Shown here piece after piece: positions 7,656 to 14,294 of a DNA stretch of 48,831 bases. The DNA is taken from positions 1-48,831 of the forward strand of contig JAUHWY010000026.1 in assembly GCA_030427255.1 (NCBI GenBank), written 5' to 3'. The notes under the pieces were generated by a model that made no database searches, had not been told where the DNA came from, and saw nothing but the letters and a program-made list of their open reading frames with translations. The stretch's first letter is position 1. Each line of letters starts with the position of its first letter. Both the position numbers and the translations under genes were made by a program. The stretch comes from Bacteroidia bacterium. Its GTDB lineage: Bacteria > Bacteroidota > Bacteroidia > CAIKAF01.

Positions 7656-8561
7656 ATGCAAGAACTCCCTAAAAAAATTGCAGCCATTGACATCGGATCT
7701 AACGCTGTCCGATTACTTATCTACCATATTTACCCCAACATGCAGGGGGAATTGATTTTTAAAAAGTTTGCGCTTACCCGCGTTCCCTTGCGTTTGGGCG
7801 CAGATGTTTTTGCCGAAGGCCGTATATCCAAGACCAAAGCCCAATTGTTGGGAAAAACCATGCTGGCCTTTAAAAACTTATTGGAAGTGCATGGCATAGA
7901 AGATTGGAGGGCCTGTGCTACTTCCGCCATGCGTGAAGCTGAAAATCGGGAAGAAGTAAGGGCAGAAGTGTGGAAGACTTCGGGGGTAGACATAAATATT
8001 ATAGAGGGTGAAGAAGAAGCCGACCTTATTTTTGAAACCCATATTGCAGACAAACTAGACCCTTCTGCGGCTTATTTATATATGGATGTAGGAGGCGGCT
8101 CCACGGAATTGACCCTGTTTAGCAGAGGGAACAAACAGTTTAGCAAGAGTTTTAAGTTAGGAACGGTTCGTTTACTGCATGGCAAAGTAGGGGAGTCGGA
8201 GTGGCAGTCTATGAAGGAATGCTTGGAAGACCTACATGGGAGCTTTGATGCCATGCAAGGCATTGGCAGCGGGGGCAACATCATTAAAATTAAAAAAATG
8301 ACCGGCATTCCCGAGTCCAAACCCATGAGCCAAAGCCGCTTGCAAAGCATGTATAAGGGCTTGTCGGCCATGAGTTATGATGAGCGGATTCGAAGTTTGA
8401 ATTTAAATCCGGACCGTGCCGATGTGATTTTACCTGCCGCTCAGATTTTTCTGTTTATGTGCAAACATGCTCAAATTAAGCAGATTTGGGTGCCCAAAAC
8501 CGGCTTGTCCGACGGTATTATCCGCAGCATTTACGCACAAAGCTTGCAAAAAGGGGCTTAA
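7656..8561 (+). CDS. Ppx/GppA family phosphatase
   Basis: A 301-residue single-module Ppx/GppA protein. Motifs: AAIDIGSNAVRLLIY at the N-terminus (phosphate-1), YMDVGGGSTELTLF near residue 140 (phosphate-2), and GTVRLLHGK near 168. Family members hydrolyse polyphosphate or pppGpp. The short form without the HD-like C-terminal domain is common in Bacteroidota. I start at the ATG at 7656, two bases after the sugar-kinase stop; an upstream in-frame ATG at 7554 would overlap the kinase gene and lacks family similarity. The stop codon overlaps the stop of the convergent DUF1801 gene by four bases (8558-8561), leaving no room for a separate terminator. Confidence 0.87.
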   Translation: MQELPKKIAAIDIGSNAVRLLIYHIYPNMQGELIFKKFALTRVPLRLGADVFAEGRISKTKAQLLGKTMLAFKNLLEVHGIEDWRACATSAMREAENREEVRAEVWKTSGVDINIIEGEEEADLIFETHIADKLDPSAAYLYMDVGGGSTELTLFSRGNKQFSKSFKLGTVRLLHGKVGESEWQSMKECLEDLHGSFDAMQGIGSGGNIIKIKKMTGIPESKPMSQSRLQSMYKGLSAMSYDERIRSLNLNPDRADVILPAAQIFLFMCKHAQIKQIWVPKTGLSDGIIRSIYAQSLQKGA

Positions 8562-9025
8562 GTTTTGTCCTGTTTTCTGGCGTTTTTTACGGATCCTTCG
8601 TATAGGGCAATCCATTCTTCGACCGACATTTTTTGAGCGAGCTCGCCGAGCAGCTCAAAGGGAATGTGTTCTTCTTTTTTGAACCGAATGCAGGCTTTTC
8701 CCATGTCTAATTTCACCGGCATACGCTTTTTGCATTCCTCTTGAAACCAAGCCAACAGCTCAGGCTGCGCATACAAGCCCATGTGATACACCGCAAAGTG
8801 ACTCTTTTGCGCGGCAAGGTGTATAAAAGGCAGTGGCTCTTTGGGATTGCAGTGGTATCCCTCAGGGAATCGGCTGTGGGGCACCACAAAGGCCGGCATA
8901 TTGTATTGCTTTTGGGCTTCAAACCCCTTGGGAATATGCTTGGCAATGCTGGTGTACAGTTTTTCGAAGGTGCCTCTTCTTTCTGTAGGGAGTTTGTTCA
9001 GGTATTCTTGCACATGGTCGGTCAT
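8558..9025 (-). CDS. DUF1801 family protein
   Basis: A 155-residue cytosolic protein of the DUF1801/YdhG type, a small alpha/beta fold. Family hallmarks are PEGYHCNP..PLPFIHLAAQKSHFAVYHMG around residues 58-87 and DMGKACIRFKK near 112. The biochemical role of the family is unresolved. The gene is convergent with the Ppx/GppA gene and shares four bases with its end. Upstream lies a 296-bp intergenic region that carries the 36-bp palindromic tandem repeat. Confidence 0.82.
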   Translation of the reverse strand: MTDHVQEYLNKLPTERRGTFEKLYTSIAKHIPKGFEAQKQYNMPAFVVPHSRFPEGYHCNPKEPLPFIHLAAQKSHFAVYHMGLYAQPELLAWFQEECKKRMPVKLDMGKACIRFKKEEHIPFELLGELAQKMSVEEWIALYEGSVKNARKQDKT

Positions 9026-9192
9026 AATCGTTCATTTGGCAAATGGCATATACCTAAAGATAAAACATTTGGAATTTTATTTACATGGGTATTTATGGGG
9101 GCGGGGCTTTGACCTTGATTGCGCTAGGGTTAAATTGCCGGCAAACGCTCGGCTTAAGCCCCTCTATCTCATGGTTGAGCGCTTAGGGTCAT

Positions 9193-9310
9193 CCCGTCTT
9201 TACTTCGTTATTGGGAGACGGAAGGCATTCCGTCTTTACCGCGTCAGCAAGAGACGGAAGGCATTCCGTCTTTACCGCGTCAGCAAGAGACGGAAGGCAT
9301 TCCGTCTTTA
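9193..9310. repeat. 36-bp palindromic tandem repeat (three copies)
   Basis: The perfect palindromic hairpin GACGGAAGGCATTCCGTC (18 nt; stem GACGGAA/TTCCGTC) occurs at 9217-9234, 9253-9270 and 9289-9306. The period is exactly 36 bp and the identical spacer is TTTACCGCGTCAGCAAGA. A decayed half-unit precedes it (from 9193). There are no unique spacers, so it is not a CRISPR array. It sits in the intergenic region between two minus-strand genes, closer to the 3' end of the FkbM gene. RNA from either strand would form three identical hairpins. Confidence 0.88.
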
Positions 9311-9321
9311 CTAATCTTTTA

Positions 9322-9957
9322 TCACAGCCAATTCAAATTAATATTCCGAATCCCCTGTTCCCGAATCAAAGCCCTCACCTTGTCGGTTTTAACCTTTTGT
9401 CCCGGAATTTTGCTGTCGTGGGTTTCCACCAAGGTTTGTTTGACCTTATGATGCAAGCCTTTGGCAATAAACTTCTCCAACAACTCGCATTCCGCACCCT
9501 CGATGTCAATTTTTAGCAAATCGACCGGTCGATCCAAGCCTTCAATGAATTCGGTGAGGTCAATAATCTCCACTTCCACCGATTTTCCTTTGAGTACATT
9601 GCCTTTTTCGGCTAGAATAGATGATCCAAAAGCCCAAAAGGCCTCGTCCCCGGAGGAGGTACCCTCATGAAAATAAAGTTCGGTGCGGGTATGTTTGTCC
9701 CATACGCCTTTGGGGTGCAGATGCACTTTTGGGTTTTCTCCTACCCGTTTTTTGAGTACTTCAAAAGCAAAGGGATTGGGCTCAAAGGCATGAACTTCGG
9801 CGCCTGTTGCGGCTAACTTTGTGGTAATGTCCCCCACATTGGCTCCGCAATCAATAACCAGCGAACCGGAGTGCAAACCTTTGAGGTAACGACCAAACAT
9901 AAGGCGGGTCAGAATCTTTTGAACCAGATTTTTTAGTTGTTGTATTTGCTTTTTCAT
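9322..9957 (-). CDS. FkbM family SAM-dependent methyltransferase
   Basis: A 211-residue methyltransferase of the FkbM type. The SAM-binding motif I is VIDCGANVGDIT near residue 34, the acidic residue of motif II is in AEVHAFEPNPFAFEVL near 53, and LKIDIEGAECELLEKF near 147 is the FkbM signature. Such enzymes methylate hydroxyl groups of sugars or lipids and often work on surface glycans. The gene is two bases downstream of the LAB_N membrane-protein gene, so they form an operon and may act on the same envelope lipid or glycan. That link is an inference from context. The substrate is unknown. Confidence 0.86.
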   Translation of the reverse strand: MKKQIQQLKNLVQKILTRLMFGRYLKGLHSGSLVIDCGANVGDITTKLAATGAEVHAFEPNPFAFEVLKKRVGENPKVHLHPKGVWDKHTRTELYFHEGTSSGDEAFWAFGSSILAEKGNVLKGKSVEVEIIDLTEFIEGLDRPVDLLKIDIEGAECELLEKFIAKGLHHKVKQTLVETHDSKIPGQKVKTDKVRALIREQGIRNINLNWL

Positions 9958-9959
9958 GG

Positions 9960-10589
9960 TTAAGAAGCGGTTTTTTGGGCCAAATGGAGGCGAATGTTGC
10001 GTAGGTATAGAAAAATGCCCAGGCTATGCGAAGCCAGCAGCACCGGGTCTTTTCTAAACAGGGCATAAGCTAAAATCATTAGGGAGCCACAGGCGCTGAT
10101 GAGCCAAAAGCCCAGCGGAAGCTCCGAGTTTTTTTTTCGCTCCGACACCATCCATTGAAACACAAAGCGAAAGGTAAAGACCACCTGCGCCAACAGTCCC
10201 CACCAGAGCCAAAAGCCCGGAATGTCTTCGTTTTGAAGCAATTGTTCCCAAAGGATTTGCGGTTGCCAGGCCACCCAGGCAATCACCGCCACAGGCAATG
10301 CCAAAAACAGCAAACGAAGCAGCAGCGGCATGGACCGCCAAGCCCCCTTGAACTGTAAATTTCGGACGTACACGGCGTAGGTAAGCAGCTGTCCCGCAGC
10401 AATGGCCAAATCGTTGCGCAGCATACCGTAGGTAAACATGAGCACCGCCGCCAACAGGCTAAACTGCCAATACAAAATAGGCGAAACCACTTTGCCTGCC
10501 CGCTCGGACTGAAACCACTGCACCAGCGTCCGGCTGAAAAACAGCAGCTGCGCGGCAAAGCCCAAAGCATAAATCAGCCAGTGCGACAT
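9960..10589 (-). CDS. membrane protein with two LAB_N (lipid A biosynthesis N-terminal) domains
   Basis: A 209-residue integral-membrane protein made of two tandem copies of the LAB_N domain. Copy one is marked by FFSRTLVQWFQSERAGK then PILYWQFSLLAA (residues about 17-50). Copy two is marked by FTFRFVFQWMVSERKKNS then PLGFWLISACGS (about 127-165). Each has about three membrane segments. The domain occurs in front of some lipid-modifying glycosyltransferases and in SWEET/PQ-loop-like proteins. I start at the ATG at 10589 (MSHWLIYALG), because the longer frame to 10631 enters the neighbouring GC-rich hairpin region. It forms an operon with the FkbM gene two bases downstream. Confidence 0.83.
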   Translation of the reverse strand: MSHWLIYALGFAAQLLFFSRTLVQWFQSERAGKVVSPILYWQFSLLAAVLMFTYGMLRNDLAIAAGQLLTYAVYVRNLQFKGAWRSMPLLLRLLFLALPVAVIAWVAWQPQILWEQLLQNEDIPGFWLWWGLLAQVVFTFRFVFQWMVSERKKNSELPLGFWLISACGSLMILAYALFRKDPVLLASHSLGIFLYLRNIRLHLAQKTAS

Positions 10590-10635
10590 GGGGCAAAGAT
10601 AAGCCTTGTAGGCTTGGCCAAGGCCAAGCAATTAT

Positions 10636-10815
10636 TTGGGCCCCGGCTCCGTTTGCAAAGCATCGTCCCTGTCCGTCCTCTTTGCGGCCCTGCCAAAGCA
10701 AAGCCCAGGCTGCCGGGGCTGCGGGGTCCCCTAAATATTGGGGCCTCCTCGCTCCACGGCAGCCTAAGGCTTTGCTCCGGCAGGGGCCTCCAAACGGCCG
10801 GGGGGCCATATTCTA
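10636..10815. repeat. long GC-rich interrupted hairpin
   Basis: Three consecutive stem blocks pair in order. GGCCCTGCC (10686-10694) pairs with GGCAGGGGCC (10779-10788); AGCAAAGCC (about 10697) pairs with GGCTTTGCT (about 10768); GGCTGCC (about 10708) pairs with GGCAGCC (about 10758). Together they give a stem of about 25 pairs with small internal loops, over a loop that contains a CCCC/GGGG hairpin. The right edge has CGGGGGGCCATATTCTA, like the right edge near 335. It lies between two minus-strand genes. No coding sequence is credible here. Confidence 0.65.
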
Positions 10816-10850
10816 AAGTCCCTTTACCTTAAGCTTTAGACCATTGCCTC

Positions 10851-11111
10851 TTATTCCGCACAGAGGCATTCTTCACAAGCTGCTTTACTTTCAAAACCTT
10901 TAGCATCGCAGCCGGAGTAAGAAATTTCCGTGCATTGGTTTTGATTGGTATCGTAAAACCAGCGGCTAAAATAGGCTTGGCAGGCTTGGTCGACCGGCAC
11001 CGTTTCCTTGCATACCGGATCTTCGTTATTGCAATCGTCGCTGCAGCTGCTGAGCCAGGGCGAAAGGGTAAAAGCAAGCATTAAGGCTTGAAAAGTTCTT
11101 TTTTTCAACAT
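10851..11111 (-). CDS. small lipoprotein with Kunitz/BPTI-like domain
   Basis: An 86-residue lipoprotein. The signal starts MLKKRTFQAL and ends at a lipobox LSSC. The mature part has nine cysteines including the lipidated one. From VCKETV onward the spacing is C-x9-C-x15-C-x7-C-x10-C, then CLC. Kunitz domains have C-x8-C-x15-C-x7-C-x12-C-x3-C, and the stretch RWFYDTNQNQC..YSGC is the Kunitz core. The last loop is two residues short, so the call is 'Kunitz-like'. Kunitz domains inhibit serine proteases. I use the ATG at 11111, which gives a normal signal peptide; an ATG at 11123 is also possible. The gene follows the DinB gene closely on the same strand. Confidence 0.75.
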   Translation of the reverse strand: MLKKRTFQALMLAFTLSPWLSSCSDDCNNEDPVCKETVPVDQACQAYFSRWFYDTNQNQCTEISYSGCDAKGFESKAACEECLCAE

Positions 11112-11124
11112 TTGGCTATACATT

Positions 11125-11625
11125 TTATCCTTGGGCGTCTGCCGTGGGACCATACACCGAAGGCAAGGGCACATCGAGCATACGCAGGTACACCCCCAAT
11201 TGCGCGCGGTGGTGGTATTGGTGGTTAAACACCCAGGTCCTAATGCATGCCCCTTTAGGAATGGTGAAGAATACCATATCTCCGTGACGCATGGTCCACA
11301 TTTCTTCCAAGGTTTCTATAGGACAGGTCTTTAACACTTCCACGGCATCGGCCGAGTTTTGATCAAAGAACGCCAACAGCGCTTCGGTATTGTTGAATTC
11401 CGGGGTTTTGTAGGTGCTGGTAGCAAAATCCAGTTCGTCTTGGAATAAGGTAATTCTCATCCAAGAAGGAATTTCGGCGACGTGTGCGGCCAGTTTGCCC
11501 AGGCTAAAGGACTTTTCGTGAGGTTTCCAGTCGGCTTTTTCTAAGGGAACTGCGGCTAAATAGGCACGCGTTGCTTTAGCTTCTTGTTCCCATTCGGCTA
11601 AAAAGGAGTGTAGTGTAGGATGCAT
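11125..11625 (-). CDS. DinB family protein
   Basis: A 166-residue four-helix-bundle protein of the DinB/YfiT type. Metal-ligand histidines are expected in LAAHVAEIPSWM near residue 46 and in WVFNHQYHHRAQLGVYLR near 132-149, both visible. Members are thiol-dependent S-transferases or have unknown roles. The length is normal. It is the first gene of a likely two-gene unit with the Kunitz-like lipoprotein. Upstream (11626-11757) is AT-rich and holds no gene. Confidence 0.85.
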   Translation of the reverse strand: MHPTLHSFLAEWEQEAKATRAYLAAVPLEKADWKPHEKSFSLGKLAAHVAEIPSWMRITLFQDELDFATSTYKTPEFNNTEALLAFFDQNSADAVEVLKTCPIETLEEMWTMRHGDMVFFTIPKGACIRTWVFNHQYHHRAQLGVYLRMLDVPLPSVYGPTADAQG

Positions 11626-11757
11626 AGTTTTTATTTTTAAAGCAAAATGTACGCAGGTTTTTTGAAGGATGTTTGTTATCTTATGATTATCAATAATATA
11701 AGGATTGTTGTTTAGGGTGAGGAGGTGTGGAAATGGAGTATGGTTTTTTGGGGAATT

Positions 11758-12900
11758 TTACCAAGGCTTTAGGGAATACAGTTTATAGAGTTGCTTGCTC
11801 AATAAAGGTTCAGGAGTAGCTTTAATTGCGCAAATCAACATTTTTTTTCCTAGTCTATGGTGGGCGAGCTTCCCAAAGCGCCAAGAGGTGTTTACCACAT
11901 AATCTACTTTTTTTCGCCTCATGTTTTCGAAGTCCTGAAATGCCTCTAACGGATTTTTTTCATGAAGCCCCAAACATTGGGAAATAAAATAGGCATCTTC
12001 AATTCCTTGGCAGGCACCTTGGCCCATATTTGGGGTGGTAGCATGTGCTGCATCACCAATTATGCACACTCGCTCAGAGTGCCATTTGGGCAGTCTTTTA
12101 AGGTCTTGCAAAAGGCTTTGGTGAATTTTGTGGGCCGGGCTAGCCTCTAGGATTTTAGAAATTAAGGGGTTGAACAAAGAAAATTTTTGGAGGAGCATAC
12201 TCTTCAACAAATCTGGTTCAAGCCGGGGCATTTGACTCCCGCAGGCTACAGCAAACCAATACACCTCTTTTGGGCCTATGGGAGAAAAGCCAAAGCGCAG
12301 GTTTTTGCCCCAAGCCTCTTTGCTAATGGATTGATATTCAGTCGGCAATTCCATTTCAGCCACTCCCCTCCAGCACATTTGATTAGCGCTTCTTAGCGTA
12401 GCCTTGGGAAACAGGTTCCGGCGCAAAGAGGAGTGGATGCCATCGGCTCCCAGAAGGACATCGCAAACAGCTTCTCCACGGCTCATTTTTACGAGTATTT
12501 TAGAGTTTGTTTGCTTATGGCTTACATACCCATTGCTGGTTTGAAACGGGATGCTACTGCCTAAGGCAGCTACCAGCAGAGACTGTAGCCGTGCTCTATG
12601 AATGGCCACGGTTTGATTTCCTTCCTCGTCTTGTACTACCTTTTCTTTAATGGCTTTGTATGGACGCAGCATCATATCGGTAATTTCCATGCGTCGGAGT
12701 TCTATTCCTTTCCTTTTTACTTCTTCTTTTAATCCCAACCAATCCAACACCCTTAATGCATTCGGCTGCAGCCAAATGCCTGCTCCTACGGGCTTAAGTG
12801 TCTCCTCTTTTTCGAAAATCTGAACAGAGTGACCCTCTTTTTTAAGAGCGAGTGCGGTGCATAAGCCGGTAATACCACCGCCTACAATAGCAATTTCCAT
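11758..12900 (-). CDS. FAD-dependent monooxygenase
   Basis: A 380-residue class A flavoprotein monooxygenase (UbiH/PHBH type). Motifs are the Rossmann GxGxxG as IAIVGGGITGLCTALALKK at residues 3-21, the DG motif CDVLLGADGIHSSLRR near 150, and the second FAD motif GDAAHATTPNMGQGACQGIEDA near 275. Such enzymes hydroxylate or epoxidise aromatic or isoprenoid substrates using NAD(P)H and oxygen. The tetracycline-inactivating TetX enzymes belong to the same superfamily, but TetX-specific residues are not evident, so I do not call it a resistance gene. It is divergent from a TetR gene and its promoter is covered by a twin operator, so it is very likely substrate-inducible. Confidence 0.86.
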   Translation of the reverse strand: MEIAIVGGGITGLCTALALKKEGHSVQIFEKEETLKPVGAGIWLQPNALRVLDWLGLKEEVKRKGIELRRMEITDMMLRPYKAIKEKVVQDEEGNQTVAIHRARLQSLLVAALGSSIPFQTSNGYVSHKQTNSKILVKMSRGEAVCDVLLGADGIHSSLRRNLFPKATLRSANQMCWRGVAEMELPTEYQSISKEAWGKNLRFGFSPIGPKEVYWFAVACGSQMPRLEPDLLKSMLLQKFSLFNPLISKILEASPAHKIHQSLLQDLKRLPKWHSERVCIIGDAAHATTPNMGQGACQGIEDAYFISQCLGLHEKNPLEAFQDFENMRRKKVDYVVNTSWRFGKLAHHRLGKKMLICAIKATPEPLLSKQLYKLYSLKPW

Positions 12901-12914
12901 AAATTGTATTAGTT

Positions 12915-12951
12915 TAGTTCAAATGTACTAAAAAATAGTTCGGTCGTACTA
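12915..12951. promoter_or_regulatory. twin TetR operator
   Basis: Two copies of TAGTTC-N4-GTACTA lie at 12915-12930 and 12936-12951. Each is a near-perfect dyad (TAGTWC/GWACTA), and the centres are exactly 21 bp apart, two helical turns. Copy one covers the -7 element and copy two reaches the -33 element of the minus-strand monooxygenase promoter. The arrangement fits two TetR dimers binding on the same face of the DNA. Confidence 0.7.
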
Positions 12952-12953
12952 AA
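12920..12953 (-). promoter_or_regulatory. promoter of the FAD monooxygenase
   Basis: Read on the minus strand, TACATTTG (12927-12920) matches TAnnTTTG exactly, and TTTA (12953-12950) is a possible -33 element 22 bp upstream. The ATG of the monooxygenase follows at 12900. Confidence 0.5.
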
Positions 12954-13565
12954 TTGAAATCTACCCAAAAAAAAATATTGGATGCCGCCAAGGTGCTTTT
13001 TAATAGCAAAGGCATTGAAGGGACAGGATTAAGACAAATTGCAGAGCATCTGAATATTAGCCCTGGGAATTTAACCTACCATTTTCCCAACAAACACTTA
13101 TTGGTGGAAGCGCTATACTTTGATTTAGTAAAGCAAATGGACGGTCAAATAGAAAGCTATGCCCAAGCCCATGGGCTTCTTCCTCAGCTTTATCATGCAA
13201 CCAGAGTAAGCATGGAGCTTTTTTTTGATTATAGATTTCTTCTTCGTGAAATGCATATGATTTTTAGGGAGAGCACCTTAGTTAAATCGCATTATATAGA
13301 GCTTCAAGCAAAAAGAAAAGCACAGTTTTTAGCCATTTTTGAAGCAATGAATGGAGAGGGCCTTTTAAGACCGGAGTATTTTAAGGGCGAGTATGCCAAC
13401 CTGTATGAGCGGATGCAGATATTGGGGGACGGCTGGCTATTAGCCTGCGATTTATTTATGGAGCAACATACAAGGCCGGTGCATTATTATCACCAACTAT
13501 TGTTTGAAACCCTATTTCCCTATTTTACGGTAAAGGGAAGGGCTGTTTACGAAACTTTAGACTAA
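12954..13565 (+). CDS. TetR family transcriptional regulator
   Basis: A 203-residue TetR protein. The N-terminal helix-turn-helix covers ILDAAKVLFNSKGIEGTGLR, then IAEHLNISPGNLTYHFPNK at residues about 28-46. The start is unusual: no ATG lies upstream in frame, and the frame opens with TTG AAA TCT ACC (12954), giving MKSTQKKILDAAK, a normal TetR N-terminus. The C-terminal domain is long and aromatic-rich. The gene is divergent from the FAD monooxygenase with only 53 bp between the start codons, and the twin operator fills that space, so autoregulation and control of the monooxygenase are both expected. Confidence 0.88.
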   Translation: MKSTQKKILDAAKVLFNSKGIEGTGLRQIAEHLNISPGNLTYHFPNKHLLVEALYFDLVKQMDGQIESYAQAHGLLPQLYHATRVSMELFFDYRFLLREMHMIFRESTLVKSHYIELQAKRKAQFLAIFEAMNGEGLLRPEYFKGEYANLYERMQILGDGWLLACDLFMEQHTRPVHYYHQLLFETLFPYFTVKGRAVYETLD

Positions 13566-13676
13566 TGCTTGTTAGCTTGTAGCCCTAGAGCCGCTCTCTT
13601 TTTCACCATGCAGAAAGTAAGCGTAAGTAAGGGTGTTTTAGAGACGGTAAAGCACAAATGCAGTAGCTAAAGGAAT

Positions 13677-14159
13677 CGAAACCATTGACCCGCTGCTGTT
13701 CCGGCGGCTATTTTGTCCCAATGCGGCACACTCAACAGCATGGCTGTAACAGAAAAGCAAGCCATAAATCATCTGTGCGTGTGGATGCCTTTCTTGTGCC
13801 TAGGCCGGGATAGGTCCAAATTTCAAACCTGTGTTGCATCAAAGGTCTTTCATTGGAAGACGCGCCCCGGGGCGAACGGAAAGCCCGGAGTTTAGGGCCT
13901 TAGGGTAGCGAGACTGTTGATGCGAGTCTATTCTTGCGGCAACTTTGCGTTGCAGCCAAATTTCAAGGTCCTCATTTACAATTAGTAAACTCCGGCCTTT
14001 CAATTTGTCTGCGCCTTAATTTGCCTTGAAAACGCCACGCACCAACGGTCTCGAAGCAAGAGCTGAGGAGGCCCCAGACCCATCTGGGGACCCCGGAAGC
14101 CTTGCTTCCCTTAGGCCCTAAGCGAGGACTTGGAGGGAGCACCGGATTAGGCGCCCAAA
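13677..14159 (+). repeat. 483-bp repeat, copy 1
   Basis: This segment and the one at 20753-21235 are both 483 bp and differ at only about a dozen positions by eye. It consists of an about 175-bp left part found nowhere else in the window, then hairpin element H2 from 13853. H2's stem arms TTAGGGCCTTAGGG (13892-13905) and CCCTTAGGCCCTAA (14108-14121) enclose a 143-bp element and two further small hairpins (CCCCAGA/TCTGGGG and GGAAGC/GCTTCC). A 60-codon frame in the left part is kept in both copies, but I do not regard it as a gene. It lies between convergent genes. Confidence 0.85.
13910..14052 (+). repeat. 143-bp inverted-repeat element, copy B
   Basis: Exactly 143 bp, from GAGACTGTTGATGCG to CGCACCAACGGTCTC. 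It sits in the loop of hairpin element H2. The flanking bases are C and G, extending the inverted repeat by one pair. Confidence 0.85.
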
Positions 14160-14294
14160 AAAAACAAAGGGCTGTTGATGCCTTGCTATGCTGTTGGTTA
14201 ACTTTTTTTGGCTGTGTTCCGGGCAGGAGTGCGCCCCAATAGTTTCTTGTAAAGGCTTCCATGTTTTTGAGATAAATTAGAAGAATACCAGAGG

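Noticed and set aside
9193-9310. CRISPR array
   Set aside because: The 36-bp unit repeats head to tail with identical spacers; there are no unique spacers and no cas genes in the window.
11758-12900. Tetracycline destructase (TetX)
   Set aside because: Only the general FAD monooxygenase motifs match; nothing specific to TetX is recognisable.
13713-13895. 60-codon reading frame kept in both 483-bp repeats (also at 20789-20971)
   Set aside because: The two copies share it only because the DNA is nearly identical. It has no signal, no known motif, and runs into the hairpin edge. No sign of coding selection can be judged from two near-identical copies.
14160-14294. A gene in the reverse strand over 13972-14304
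   Set aside because: The frame runs through the repeat and hairpin and ends inside unrelated sequence; it has no protein features.
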